DNA of 64,000 nucleotides. Source: Frankia sp. AgB32 (lineage in GTDB: Bacteria; Actinomycetota; Actinomycetes; Frankiales; Frankiaceae). The position numbers were made by a program, and so were the translations under genes. The DNA is taken from NCBI RefSeq assembly GCF_023243045.1, contig NZ_JALKFX010000001.1:1-64000 (forward strand). Direction: 5' to 3'. Under the pieces are notes generated by a model. It had not been told where the DNA came from and ran no database searches. It saw nothing but the letters and a program-made list of their open reading frames with translations. Below are positions 8,712 through 18,224 of this stretch, piece after piece. Numbering within the stretch: the first letter of the stretch is position 1; every line of letters starts with the position of its first letter.

Positions 8712-9779
8712 ATGCGCAGTGCCAAGGACTTCTTCGCTCCGCTCGCTGTGGGCGCGCCGGTGCCGCCGCGGGATATCCCGTGGCGGCCGTCCAGGGTGAT
8801 CCATTTCTTCGATCCCAGCAACGCGAAGATGGCCGCGAAGCTGCCGACCCTCATTCCCAAGGTCGACGTGCTGCTCGGGAACCTGGAGGACGGCGTCCGG
8901 GCGGACAACAAGCTCGCGGCCCGCGAGGGCCTCATCAAGATCGTCGAGGGTGGCGCGGACTTCGGCGACACCCAGTTCTGGATCCGGGTGAACAGCATCG
9001 ACTCGCCCTGGGGGCTGGACGACCTGCTCACCCTGGTGCCCGCCATCGGCGCCAAGCTTGACGTGATCATGCTGCCGAAGGTTCAGGGCGCCGAGGACAT
9101 CCACTACGTCGACCGGCTGCTCGCGCAGCTGGAGGCGAAGGCGAACCTCACCCGGCCGATCCTCGTGCACGCGATCCTGGAGACCGCCCGCGGCGTCAGC
9201 AACGTCGAGGAGATCTGCGCGGCCTCCCCGCGCATGCAGGGCCTGTCGCTGGGCCCCGCCGACCTCGCCGCCGACCGGCGGATGAAGACCACCCGCGTCG
9301 GCGGCGGCCACCCCGGCTACCTGGTGCGCCAGGACCCCACCCCGGACGACCCGGCCGCCGCGCGCGCCACCTTCCAGCAGGACCCGTGGCACTACACCCT
9401 CGCCCGGATGGTCGACGCCTGCGTCGCGCACGGGATCATGCCGTACTACGGGCCGTTCGGCGACATCGCCGACACCCTTGCCTGCGAGGACCAGTTCCGC
9501 AACGCGTTCCTGCTCGGCGCGGTCGGTGCCTGGTCGCTGCACCCGGTCCAGATCGACATCGCGAAGAAGGTCTTCAGCCCCGAGGTGAAGGACGTCGCCT
9601 GGGCGAAGCGCGTCGTCGACAGCATGGGTGACGGGACCGGCGCCGTGATGGTGGACGGCACCATGCAGGACGACGCCTCGGTGAAGCAGTGCCGGGTCAT
9701 CCTGGATCTGGCCCGCCGGCTCGCCGCCCGCGACGCCGACCTCGCCGGGGTCTACGACCTGCCCGGACCGTCGGCCTGA
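8712..9779 (+). CDS. HpcH/HpaI-CitE family lyase (malyl-/citramalyl-CoA lyase-like)
   Basis: A 355-residue TIM-barrel enzyme of the citrate lyase beta/malyl-CoA lyase superfamily, longer than CitE (about 290) and close to malyl-CoA lyases. Metal and substrate residues are seen in order: LLGNLEDGV (Mg2+-binding acid), FWIRVNS (conserved Arg), [10 protein letters not shown] (Glu) and [13 protein letters not shown] (Asp). The ATG at 8712 follows GGGAGACTTC. It probably cleaves or condenses a beta-hydroxyacyl-CoA such as malyl-, beta-methylmalyl- or citramalyl-CoA. That agrees with the hydratase, dehydrogenase and CoA-transferase genes upstream. The exact substrate is an inference. Confidence 0.82.
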   Translation: MRSAKDFFAPLAVGAPVPPRDIPWRPSRVIHFFDPSNAKMAAKLPTLIPKVDVLLGNLEDGVRADNKLAAREGLIKIVEGGADFGDTQFWIRVNSIDSPWGLDDLLTLVPAIGAKLDVIMLPKVQGAEDIHYVDRLLAQLEAKANLTRPILVHAILETARGVSNVEEICAASPRMQGLSLGPADLAADRRMKTTRVGGGHPGYLVRQDPTPDDPAAARATFQQDPWHYTLARMVDACVAHGIMPYYGPFGDIADTLACEDQFRNAFLLGAVGAWSLHPVQIDIAKKVFSPEVKDVAWAKRVVDSMGDGTGAVMVDGTMQDDASVKQCRVILDLARRLAARDADLAGVYDLPGPSA

Positions 9780-9843
9780 GCGGACTGACGTAATCCGCCG
9801 TAGTCGGCTGGGAACACCGGGTTCGCTCCGCGTCGGGAGGTCG

Positions 9844-9888
9844 CCGGGCCGGCCGGGACGGATCCGGCGAAGCGACCGGCCGGCCCGG
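9844..9888 (+). terminator. Strong GC hairpin after the lyase gene
   Basis: The 13-bp perfect arms CCGGGCCGGCCGG (9844-9856) and its complement (9876-9888) flank a 19-base loop, 65 bp past the lyase stop. Position and stability fit a terminator. A CTTAG follows but no real T-run. Confidence 0.6.
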
Positions 9889-10002
9889 CCCTTAGTGTGG
9901 CCCGGGAAGCGCGGATCCTCGGGCCAGCGGCGCCGTCGGTCCGCGAGACGCCGCGTGCGGGCCCGGCTCGCGGGATGCCGCCGCACCGGGCTGGGGCGGA
10001 GG

Positions 10003-11166
10003 ATGAACCGGTTGGCGGACGACGAGCACGGCGACGAGGCCGGCCCGGCGATGAGTCCTGACCCAGCGGTCAACCCGGACCCGGTGATCGGCCCGGAGCC
10101 GGGCGACCGCCCCGCGGCGCGGGCCACCGGCCGGCGCTCGCGTCCGGGCGGTGGCCGGATGGTCCGACCCGACGTCGTTCCCGGCGGGCTGAGCTGGACG
10201 CGGGTCGCCGGCCGGGTCATCCCGCTGGTCGTCACAGCGGTGGCGCTCTACCTGCTGACCCCGCAGTTGCTGACGGTGTTCTCCGCCTTTCCCCGGCTGC
10301 GCGGGTTCCGACCGATCTGGTACCCGGCGATGGTCGCGCTGGAGGTGGCGAGCTTCGCCTGCGTCTGGCAGCTCCAACGGCTGGCCTTCGGCAACCTGAG
10401 CTGGTTCCTGTCGGTCACCTCGCAACTGGCCTCGAACAGCATCAGCCGGATCATCCCCGGTGGGATCGCGGTGGGTGGCGCGGTGCAGTTCCGGATGTTG
10501 AGCCGGGCCGGTTGCGATCCCGTGGCCGCCGGCTTCGCCCTCACCGCGGTCTCCATGGTGACGACCGGGATCGTGTTCGGCCTGCCCCTGTTCGTGCTGC
10601 CGTGGCTCATCTTCGGCCAGCCGGCGCCCGGTGGCCTGACCGCGGCGGCGACCCTCGGTGGCATGGCGTTCGCTGTGCTCGTCGTGGCCGGACTGGTGCT
10701 CGCCCGGTCGGACGGCACGGTCCGGCTGCTCGCCCGCGGCCTGGACCGGCTGCTGCGACTCGCGCGGCGACCGGTGACATCCGGGCTACCCGACCTGCTG
10801 GTCATCCGCCGCGACGAGGTGCTGCGCTCGCTGGGCCGGCGCTGGCCCGCCGCGGTCCTCGCGGCGGCCGGCAAGTGGGGACTGGACTATGGCGCCCTGC
10901 TCGCCGCGCTCGCCGGGTCCGGCCAGCATCCGCGCCCGTCGCTGGTGCTGCTCGCCTACGTCGCGGCGAGTGTCCTCTCGATGATCCCCATCACGCCCGG
11001 CGGCCTCGGGTTCGTCGAGGCCGGCCTGACCGGCACCCTCGCGCTGGCCGGGGTGCCCGCCGCGGCGGCGGCGCTGTCGACCCTGGTCTACCGGCTGGTG
11101 TCCTTCTGGCTGCCGCTCGCGGCCGGCGCGCCGGCGTGGATCGCGTACCGGGTCCGCTACCGCTGA
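10003..11166 (+). CDS. Lysylphosphatidylglycerol synthase TM-domain (UPF0104) membrane protein
   Basis: A polytopic membrane protein of about 387 residues from the MprF/AglD transmembrane family (flippase-like). Hydrophobic helices alternate with family hallmarks: SNSISRIIPGGIAVGGAVQF in the first third and SMIPITPGGLGFVEAGL near the C-terminus. There is no soluble lysyltransferase domain. The start is uncertain: the ATG at 10003 has GGAGG directly abutting it, and in-frame GTG 9895 or ATG 10051 are possible. A second member of the family lies at 14789, and the genes between them act at the envelope, suggesting lipid or glycolipid translocation. Confidence 0.8.
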   Translation: MNRLADDEHGDEAGPAMSPDPAVNPDPVIGPEPGDRPAARATGRRSRPGGGRMVRPDVVPGGLSWTRVAGRVIPLVVTAVALYLLTPQLLTVFSAFPRLRGFRPIWYPAMVALEVASFACVWQLQRLAFGNLSWFLSVTSQLASNSISRIIPGGIAVGGAVQFRMLSRAGCDPVAAGFALTAVSMVTTGIVFGLPLFVLPWLIFGQPAPGGLTAAATLGGMAFAVLVVAGLVLARSDGTVRLLARGLDRLLRLARRPVTSGLPDLLVIRRDEVLRSLGRRWPAAVLAAAGKWGLDYGALLAALAGSGQHPRPSLVLLAYVAASVLSMIPITPGGLGFVEAGLTGTLALAGVPAAAAALSTLVYRLVSFWLPLAAGAPAWIAYRVRYR

Positions 11167-11289
11167 CCGGCCAGGCCGGTGGGGGTGGCCGGCGCGTTCC
11201 CGCGTCGACCACCCCCGACCAGCACCTTTCACCTCTGCCCTTCTGCCCTACCTCGGCCGGCCCGTCGGTTGCCGCCCGGGCCGGGCCGG

Positions 11290-12627
11290 TCAGTCGCCCA
11301 GCGCGGCGACCGTGTCGAGCGGGTGGCCGTCCGAGGACGTGCCGCCCAGCACGTAGACCCGGCCGTCGCCACCGGTGGTGGCGGTGCCGCCGGCCCGGCT
11401 GGACGCGTCCCCGGTGGAACCGGCCGTCCACTGGTCGTCGTCCGGCGTGTAGACCTGCACGGCGTCGGTGACGTCACCGTTGGAGTCCCGTCCGCCGACG
11501 ATGTACACCCGACCGTCCGGGCCGGTCGCACCGGCCGCACGGGTCACCCCGGTGGGCAGGTCGGCCACCTGGTCCCAGGAGCCGCTGCCGCCGCCCGTGC
11601 CGGGCGTGTAGGTGTAGACCGCGGACGACGCGGTCGAGCGCGGGCCGCCACCCGTCGCGGAACCGCCGGCGGCGAGGATGCGTCCGTCGGGCAGCGTGGT
11701 GAGCACCGGCGCGAAGATGCTGGCCGGCGGCGCGTCCGCGGTTGACCAGCTGCTCGAGTCAGGTGCGTAGATGGCCAGGGTGTCGCCGCCAAGGACGTAG
11801 ATCCGCCCGTCGGCCCCGCGGGTCGCCCGCGGGTCGCCCATCGGCTCCGGCAGGGGCGTCCCGGCCGACCAGGAGTCGGTGGACGGGGTGTAGATCTCCA
11901 CGGTGTCGGTCGGACCGCTCGCGTCGCGTCCGCCGATCGCGTAGATCCGGCCGTCGGCGCCGGTCGCCGCGGCCAGACCGGACCGGGGCGTCGGCAGGTC
12001 GGCCGCGTCCGTCCAGCCGTTCTTCACCGGACCGAGGACGCTCACGTTGCCCAGCGGCGTGCCGCCGGCCGTGCTCAGCGTGGCGCCCGCCGTCGGAGAC
12101 CCGGTGGCGCTCGCGGTCGGGCTCGCCGTGGCCGACGAGCTCGGCGAGCCGCTGGCCGTCGGCTGCTCGGACGGCGCGACGCCAGCGCCGGGCGTGGCGG
12201 ACGCCGACGGGGTCGCGGCGCCGGCGGGCCGCCCGCCGATCGCGTAGATCCGGCCGTCGCACCCGGTCGTCGACGCGAGATCGACGCGAGGCGACGACAG
12301 CGCCGGGATGTCCTGCCACGTGCTCAGCGGCCCGGCGACCTGCGGGTACCGCGGGCAGCCGCCGCCCGGCACGCCGGCGGGCCCGCCGCTGGCACTCTCG
12401 CTCGGGCTGGTGCTCTCGCTCGGGCTGGTGTTCCCGCTCGGGCTGGTGTCGCTGCCGGGACTGGCGTCGCCACTCGTCGCGGTCGCGGCGCTGGGCGTCA
12501 CGGCCGTGGGTGGCGTGGCGCCGGACGACAGGCCGAGCAGGCCGGGCGAGGCGAGTGCGGCCGTCATGGTGGTGGTCAGGACGAACGCGCGTGCGGCGCA
12601 ACGTCGGGATGTGCGGGACCAGCTCAT
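11290..12627 (-). CDS. Secreted kelch-repeat protein
   Basis: A 445-residue exported protein. An Arg-rich N-terminus and hydrophobic segment (AFVLTTTMTAALASPGLLGL) form a signal peptide. A Ser/Thr/Pro-rich spacer with repeated PSES blocks follows. The rest contains about six kelch blades, each marked by DGRIYAIGG or DGRVYVLGG, as expected for a beta-propeller. A second low-complexity Ser/Ala/Thr stretch is inserted between the first blades. The ATG at 12627 follows AAGGGGGGAACCC, clearly better than the open frame to 12678. A cell-wall or extracellular binding role is likely; no enzymatic motif is seen. Confidence 0.8.
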   Translation of the reverse strand: MSWSRTSRRCAARAFVLTTTMTAALASPGLLGLSSGATPPTAVTPSAATATSGDASPGSDTSPSGNTSPSESTSPSESASGGPAGVPGGGCPRYPQVAGPLSTWQDIPALSSPRVDLASTTGCDGRIYAIGGRPAGAATPSASATPGAGVAPSEQPTASGSPSSSATASPTASATGSPTAGATLSTAGGTPLGNVSVLGPVKNGWTDAADLPTPRSGLAAATGADGRIYAIGGRDASGPTDTVEIYTPSTDSWSAGTPLPEPMGDPRATRGADGRIYVLGGDTLAIYAPDSSSWSTADAPPASIFAPVLTTLPDGRILAAGGSATGGGPRSTASSAVYTYTPGTGGGSGSWDQVADLPTGVTRAAGATGPDGRVYIVGGRDSNGDVTDAVQVYTPDDDQWTAGSTGDASSRAGGTATTGGDGRVYVLGGTSSDGHPLDTVAALGD

Positions 12628-12859
12628 GGGTTCCCCCCTTCGGGCCCGCTCGGCGGACCCGGCAGCCGGGTGGGTCACGTGATTCGCCAGGCGCGAGGGC
12701 CGGGGCGGCTGGCAGCCGGCATCTCTGGCCAGCCGCGTCCGAACACGATGTCACGCACCGTACATGCGCGGAGAGTGTTCCCAGGAATCCCCAAGGTAAC
12801 CTTCGGCGGGCCGTGGAGGGCGCGAAAGGATCACCGAGGTCGGGGCATAGCCTGCCCGC

Positions 12860-14773
12860 GTGACGAGTCAGGCATCGGATGATCTGTCGAGGGTGACCCG
12901 GCTGCACGCGCGGGTGCTCGCCCGGCTCACCGGTGCCGCCGAGGCCCGCCGCAGCGAACGCTTCTTCGCCGACCAGGGGCGGGTCGTCGCGGTCCTGGTC
13001 GGGCTGTCGGTCATCGGCTCGGCGGCCGTCGCGGCTGGGCCGTTCGTGCTGCGGCACCTGATCGACGTCTCGCTGCCCACCGGTCGGGTGCGCGATCTGG
13101 TGGTTCCCGTGCTGCTGCTCGGGGCGCTGCTGGTGTTCGAGTCCGCGGTGCTGTCACTGCGGATGGCGCTGATCGCCCGGCTCGGCGGGGTCGTCTCCGT
13201 CCGGATCAGGCAGGCCGTCAACGCCCACCTCCAGCGGCTGCCGTTCGCGTTCTTCCCGCGCAGCCAGCAGGGCGAGGTCATGACGGTGATGACCAACGAC
13301 GTGATGGCCGCCCAGAACGCGATCTCCGCGACGGTGCAGGCGGTGATCTGCCGGTTGGCGGACATCGTCGTCGGCACGGTCGTCGTGTTCGTCCTGGACT
13401 GGCGGCTGAGCATCGCGGTCCTGGTGTTCGCGCCGGCGACACTGGCGATGATCCGGTCGGGGCGGCGCCGGCTGGCCGCCCTCTCGGCGCGCCAGCGGGA
13501 GCTCGACGGGGTGGTCATGGCCCGCCTGGCCGACACCTCGTCGGTGTCCGGCGCGCTGCACGTCCGGTTGTTCGACCGGGTCGACCACGAGCGGGAACGG
13601 TTCGACGTCGCTGGCGCCGAGCTGCTGGCCGCCGCCCGGGAGCAGGCCCGCCTCACCTCCCGGGTGCGGTTCCTGATCAACCTCGGTGTGGTGGCGACGA
13701 TGACCGCGGTGGTGGCCCTCGGCGCGTGGCTGGTCTCGTCCGGACGGACCTCGCTCGGCACGGTCGCCGCGCTCGGCGGGGCGCTGCTGGTGTCGTTCGG
13801 GCCGCTGTCCTCGGCCGTGGACCTGCGGGCCGAGCTGGCCGGCGCGGGGGCCGCCTTCCGCCGGATCTTCGCCCTGCTCGACGTGCCGGAGGACGAGATC
13901 CGGGCCCGGTTCGACCCGCCCGCGCTCGCGAACCCCCGGGAGCCGGCCGGGCCGTCGGCGGGTCAGGACGCGCCGGCCGGCGCGGCGGTCGACCTGACCC
14001 TGGAGGACGTCTGGTTCGCCTACGAGCAGGCGGCACCCGACGCGGGACCGGCCGGCGGGGGGCGTGGCCGCGGGTCCGGCGCGGACGACGACGAGAGTTG
14101 GGATCTGCGCGGGGTCACGCTGCGCGTCGCGGCGGGGACGACGACGGCCGTGGTCGGTCCCAGCGGCGCCGGCAAGACGACCATCGCCTACCTGGCCAGT
14201 GGCGTGCACCGGCCGCAGCGGGGCCGCGTCCTGCTCGACGGTGTCCCGCTCGACGACATCCCGCCGGCCCGTCTGCATGCCGCCGTCGGCGTGGTCCCGC
14301 AGGATCCGCACCTGTTCCACGACACGATCGCCGCGAACCTGCGTTACGGGCGCCTCGATGCCACCGACGACGAGCTGCTCGCCGCCCTCGACGCCGCCCA
14401 CCTCTCCGACCTGCTGGAACGGCTACCTGAGGGGCTGGCGACGCGGGTCGGCGCCCGGGGCTACCGGCTCTCCGGTGGGGAGCGCCAACGGCTGGCGATC
14501 GCCCGGGTGCTGTTGCAGTCGCCGCGGGTGCTCGTCCTCGACGAGGCGACCTCCGCGCTGGACACCGTCTCCGAGGCCGCCGTGCGCGCCGCGCTGGACC
14601 GGCTCGCCGTCGGCCGCACCTGCCTGGTGATCGCGCACCGGCTGTCGACGGTGATCGACGCCGACCGCATCTACGTGCTCGACCACGGCCGGGTCGTCGA
14701 GGACGGCACCCATCACGACCTGCTCGCCGACGACGGCGCGTACGCCCGGCTCTACCGGCCGACAACCGTCTGA
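12860..14773 (+). CDS. ABC exporter, fused permease-ATPase
   Basis: A 637-residue half-transporter. An N-terminal six-helix exporter domain (about 40-330) precedes a nucleotide-binding domain with Walker A GPSGAGKT (433-440), signature LSGGERQ (537-543), Walker B VLVLDEAT and H-loop IAHR. A Pro/Gly/Asp-rich insertion of about 40 residues separates the domains. It would act as a homodimer or pair with another half-transporter. The GTG at 12860 has no strong ribosome site. Substrate unknown; the surrounding membrane and glycosyltransferase genes suggest a lipid or envelope precursor. It converges on the gene at 14789 with a 15-bp gap. Confidence 0.9.
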   Translation: MTSQASDDLSRVTRLHARVLARLTGAAEARRSERFFADQGRVVAVLVGLSVIGSAAVAAGPFVLRHLIDVSLPTGRVRDLVVPVLLLGALLVFESAVLSLRMALIARLGGVVSVRIRQAVNAHLQRLPFAFFPRSQQGEVMTVMTNDVMAAQNAISATVQAVICRLADIVVGTVVVFVLDWRLSIAVLVFAPATLAMIRSGRRRLAALSARQRELDGVVMARLADTSSVSGALHVRLFDRVDHERERFDVAGAELLAAAREQARLTSRVRFLINLGVVATMTAVVALGAWLVSSGRTSLGTVAALGGALLVSFGPLSSAVDLRAELAGAGAAFRRIFALLDVPEDEIRARFDPPALANPREPAGPSAGQDAPAGAAVDLTLEDVWFAYEQAAPDAGPAGGGRGRGSGADDDESWDLRGVTLRVAAGTTTAVVGPSGAGKTTIAYLASGVHRPQRGRVLLDGVPLDDIPPARLHAAVGVVPQDPHLFHDTIAANLRYGRLDATDDELLAALDAAHLSDLLERLPEGLATRVGARGYRLSGGERQRLAIARVLLQSPRVLVLDEATSALDTVSEAAVRAALDRLAVGRTCLVIAHRLSTVIDADRIYVLDHGRVVEDGTHHDLLADDGAYARLYRPTTV

Positions 14774-14788
14774 GGGCGGCCCAGACGG

Positions 14789-15835
14789 TCAGAGGTAGCC
14801 GCGGCGGACCATCACGGCCAGGACGCACGCCGAGGGGGCCATCGGCAGCCACACGGTGACCAGCCGGTAGCCCAGCACCGCCGCCAGAGCGATCGCCGGT
14901 GACTGTCCGGCGGCGATGATCGCCGCGGTCAGGGCCGCGTCGAGGGAGCCGAAGCCACCCGGCGACGGCACCAGCGCCGAGGCGGCGCTCGCCGCGTAGT
15001 ACAGCGTGAACACCGCGCCGACCCCGAGCGGCAGATGCAGTGCGTGCACGATCGCCCACAACGTGGCGGCGTGCAGCATCGGGATCGCGGCGGAGCCGCC
15101 CCACAGCAGCGCCGCCCGGCCGGGCGAACGCAACGTGGTGCGCATCGAGCGGACCTGACCGGCGATCCCGGCCCACCCGCGGGCCGACCACCGCCGGGCG
15201 GCCGGTACCAGCCGGCCGAGCAGCACCGCCGTCAGCACCACCGCCGCCACCACGGCCATGGCGGCCGCCACCGCGCCGGCGCCGGGCAGCCGGGAGGACT
15301 CCACCGGCAGGAACCCGCCGGCCAGCAGCACGGCCAGCACGGCGACGTGGGTCGTCATCCCGGCAGTCGCGTCCAGCCCGACCGCCGTCAGCGACTCGGG
15401 CAGCGAAAAGCCGTTGCGGTGCAGGAAACGCAGCTTCACCGCGCCCACGCCGAAGCCGGCGGGCAGGACGTGGTTCGCCACGCTGCCCGCCACCTGGGCC
15501 GCCAGCAGCGGCCGGACCGGCAGCGCCCGGGAGACGGCGCCCTGTTGGCAGGCCGCGCCGGCGAACCAGGTGAGCTGCGCGACGACGGCCGCCCCCACCA
15601 GCCACACCGGATGCGCGCCGGCCAGCGCCTCGACGCCGCCGCGGACCGTCGACCAGGACCGCACGAGCCACAGCGCCGCCAGCACCGGCGCGGCAACCGC
15701 CAGCACCGGGCGGACCAGCCTCAGTCGTCCGCGCGCCGACCGGGCCGCCGCGACGGTGGCGACGTCCGCGGGGGCGGGGAGCGCGGCGGCGACCGAGACA
15801 TCGCCCGAGGGGACCCGCGGTGGCTGGGGCCTCAT
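14789..15835 (-). CDS. Lysylphosphatidylglycerol synthase TM-domain (UPF0104) membrane protein (second)
   Basis: A 348-residue polytopic protein of the same family as 10003. It has the family's N-terminal helix pair, VANHVLPAGFGVGAVKLRFL in the first half and ASALVPSPGGFGSLDAALTA near the C-terminus. The ATG at 15835 follows GGACAGGAGAACA. It lies 111 bp downstream of the GT4 mannosyltransferase on the same strand, so the two probably form one unit, consistent with moving a glycolipid made by that enzyme. No catalytic domain is attached. Confidence 0.8.
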   Translation of the reverse strand: MRPQPPRVPSGDVSVAAALPAPADVATVAAARSARGRLRLVRPVLAVAAPVLAALWLVRSWSTVRGGVEALAGAHPVWLVGAAVVAQLTWFAGAACQQGAVSRALPVRPLLAAQVAGSVANHVLPAGFGVGAVKLRFLHRNGFSLPESLTAVGLDATAGMTTHVAVLAVLLAGGFLPVESSRLPGAGAVAAAMAVVAAVVLTAVLLGRLVPAARRWSARGWAGIAGQVRSMRTTLRSPGRAALLWGGSAAIPMLHAATLWAIVHALHLPLGVGAVFTLYYAASAASALVPSPGGFGSLDAALTAAIIAAGQSPAIALAAVLGYRLVTVWLPMAPSACVLAVMVRRGYL

Positions 15836-15946
15836 TGTTCTCCTGTCCTCGCGGCGCGCTCATCCGAGGCGCACCGCACCGTTCGCCCCCACCAGGCCGG
15901 GTCCGGCCCGTCCGGTCTGGTTACGCCGGGACCGTGACGGAGTCCC

Positions 15947-17308
15947 TCAGCGGCCCGGGCCCGCATCGACCCGGTCCGCCACGAACTGCTCGGTGACATC
16001 GCCGGTCCCGTCGCCGCCGTCATCGGCCGGATCCCGCGTGAGCAGGTCGGCGAGACGTCCGCTCAGGCCGTCCCAGCTCCACGCGGATCGCATCCATTCG
16101 CGTCCGGCCAGGCCCATCCGGGCGGCCCGGTCGCGGTCGTCGAGGAGTTCGACGACCGCGCGGGTCACCGCGTCAGTATCCCGCCCGTCGACGACCGTGC
16201 CGGTCCGGCCAGGCAGGACGACGTCCGGCGCGCCGCCCTGGGCGCCGGTGATGACCGGCAGGCCACTCGCCGCCCCCTCCAGCGAGGACAGGCCGAGTCC
16301 TTCCAGGTCCAGGCCGAGCCAGCGGGTCCGGGAGGGCATGGCGAACACGTCGGCGGCGTCGAGGTAGGCGGGCAGTTCCGCGTCGGGCACCGCGCCGGCG
16401 AAGCACACCTCGTCGGTGACGCCGCGGCGCGCGGCGAGCCGGCGCAGCCGGTCCTCGGCGGGGCCCTTCCCGACGAGGAGCAGACGGGCGTCGGGATGGC
16501 GCCGACGCACCTCGGGCCAGCCGCGGATCAGCTGGTCCTGGCCCTTGCGGGGGACCAGCCGGGCCACACAGATCACGATCGGGCGGTCGGACCAGCCCAG
16601 CGACCGGCGGATGTCCTCGCCGCCCGTCCGCGGCCGGAAGCGGTGCACGTCCACGCCGCCGGTGAGCCGGGCGAGGGTGGTGCCGGCGGGGGCGACCGCG
16701 GCCAGCCGGCGCCGGGTGAAGGCGGTCAGGTAGGTGAGCACGTCGGCCCGCGCGGCGACACCGCGCACGAGCGACCAGCCCACCGGCAGCCGCGACCAGG
16801 CGACCTCGTGACCGTGGCTGGATGCCACCACCCGGCGCACGCCGGCGTCCCGCAGCGTCGGCGCGAGCAGGCCGTAGGGCGCCGCGGTCGGGAACCAGGC
16901 GGCCTCGCAGCCCTCGTCCCGCACAAGGTCGCGCAGCAGCCGGCGGGACCGGGGCGAGGTCAGCACCCGCTCGCCGGCGCGGACCACCGGGAACGGCAAC
17001 GTCCGGTCGAACGCCTCCGCCCCGGGCGCCGCCGGCGCGACGACGATCACCCGGTCGGGTGGCAGCCCGGCGGTCAGGTGGCAGGCGAACGTCTGAATGC
17101 CGCCGAGCACCGGCGGGAACTTGTCCGCGACCACCAGCGTGCGCGGCAGGCGCACGGGCGGCCGGCCGGATCCGGGCGAGCCCGACTGCGCCGGCACGCC
17201 GAACGCGGGCGTGGCCCGCGGTGGGGGGAGGCAGGCGTCGGGCCGCGCCACTGGCGGCAACGGTGGGCGGCGACCATCCATGAGGGGAGATGATGGCAGG
17301 CGGCCCAT
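15947..17308 (-). CDS. GT4 glycosyltransferase, PimB'-like mannosyltransferase
   Basis: A retaining GT-B glycosyltransferase of about 453 residues. The N-domain starts at RTLVVADKFPPVLGGIQTF; the linker and C-domain show TGGVDVHRFRP, VARLVPRKGQDQLI and the nucleotide-sugar motif EGLGLSSLEGAASGLPVITG with the expected E-x7-E spacing. The pattern is closest to actinobacterial phosphatidylinositol mannosyltransferases. The start is uncertain: the ATG at 17308 (or 17281) gives a protein of normal length with a Pro-rich leader. The open frame runs to 18160 but that part is antisense to the gene at 17519. It is probably co-transcribed with 14789. Confidence 0.82.
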   Translation of the reverse strand: MGRLPSSPLMDGRRPPLPPVARPDACLPPPRATPAFGVPAQSGSPGSGRPPVRLPRTLVVADKFPPVLGGIQTFACHLTAGLPPDRVIVVAPAAPGAEAFDRTLPFPVVRAGERVLTSPRSRRLLRDLVRDEGCEAAWFPTAAPYGLLAPTLRDAGVRRVVASSHGHEVAWSRLPVGWSLVRGVAARADVLTYLTAFTRRRLAAVAPAGTTLARLTGGVDVHRFRPRTGGEDIRRSLGWSDRPIVICVARLVPRKGQDQLIRGWPEVRRRHPDARLLLVGKGPAEDRLRRLAARRGVTDEVCFAGAVPDAELPAYLDAADVFAMPSRTRWLGLDLEGLGLSSLEGAASGLPVITGAQGGAPDVVLPGRTGTVVDGRDTDAVTRAVVELLDDRDRAARMGLAGREWMRSAWSWDGLSGRLADLLTRDPADDGGDGTGDVTEQFVADRVDAGPGR

Positions 17309-17518
17309 GTGTACCGGATGAGTGTCGCGACCGAGGATGTGACGGGCGTGCGGATCCGGCGTTCCCACCGGGAATCTCCCGTCGATTGTCACTACAGGTA
17401 GCCGACCCTGGCCGCGTCGGCGCCGCGGCGCCGGGTGACGCGGGGGCCGGTGGGTTGGACCGGCGGGCCGGACGGGTAGTTCCAGACACGTCCACGCGCC
17501 GTGGAGGGGGGCACCATC

Positions 17519-18163
17519 ATGGGCGGCACGCTGACGGTCACCGAGCGTCGCAGCTGGCTGGATTGGGCCATGGACGTGTTCGACACCCAGGTTCGGGCTG
17601 TGCCGCCAGGGGCCTGGCAGGCCCCGACCCCGTGCCGTGGCTGGGACGTCCGGGCGCTGGTGAACCATCTCACGGTCGAGCATCTCTGGGTGCCGCCGCT
17701 GCTGGCCGGCCTCACCCGCGAGGACATCGGCACCCGCTACGACGGCGACCAGCTCGGTGACGACCCGGTCGCCCGGTGGACGGCGACGGCCCGGCGGTCC
17801 CGAAACGCCTGGAACCAGCCGGATGCCTGGGCGGGCAGCCCCGTGCTGTCCTTCGGCCCCACGCCCGCGGACGAGTACGCCTTCCAGCTCACCGCCGATC
17901 TGCTCATCCACGGCTGGGACCTGGCCCGGGCGATCGACGCCGCGGGCCGGCTGCCCGGCGACACCACGTCCGCGCGGACCGTGGGCAACAACCGGGAGCT
18001 GGTCCGCTGGGTCCATGAGGCCCTCGCCGCCCAGATCGACGCGTGGCGGGTCGTCGGCGTTTTCGCCGAGCCGGTGAGGGTTCCCGCCGGGGCCGACGAA
18101 TGGGCCACGCTCATCGCGCTGACCGGCCGGGCGCCCGACTGGTCGCCACCCCCGCGGCACTGA
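17519..18163 (+). CDS. DinB-like maleylpyruvate isomerase family protein, TIGR03086 type
   Basis: A 214-residue four-helix-bundle protein of the mycothiol-dependent maleylpyruvate isomerase N-terminal family. Metal-ligand signatures are visible: CRGWDVRALVNHLTVEH (about 40-56) and LTADLLIHGWDLARAI (about 125-140). Members bind a divalent metal; many are uncharacterised. The ATG at 17519 follows GTGGAGGGGGG at eight bases, so I reject the overlapping GTG at 17501. It is divergent from the mannosyltransferase gene. The family's link to mycothiol fits an actinomycete but does not identify the substrate. Confidence 0.8.
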   Translation: MGGTLTVTERRSWLDWAMDVFDTQVRAVPPGAWQAPTPCRGWDVRALVNHLTVEHLWVPPLLAGLTREDIGTRYDGDQLGDDPVARWTATARRSRNAWNQPDAWAGSPVLSFGPTPADEYAFQLTADLLIHGWDLARAIDAAGRLPGDTTSARTVGNNRELVRWVHEALAAQIDAWRVVGVFAEPVRVPAGADEWATLIALTGRAPDWSPPPRH

Positions 18164-18224
18164 GGTCGCGGGCCGCGCGGCCGCCGGGGCCGGGTCCGGT
18201 CCGCCACCTGTGCGGCAGAGCGGA

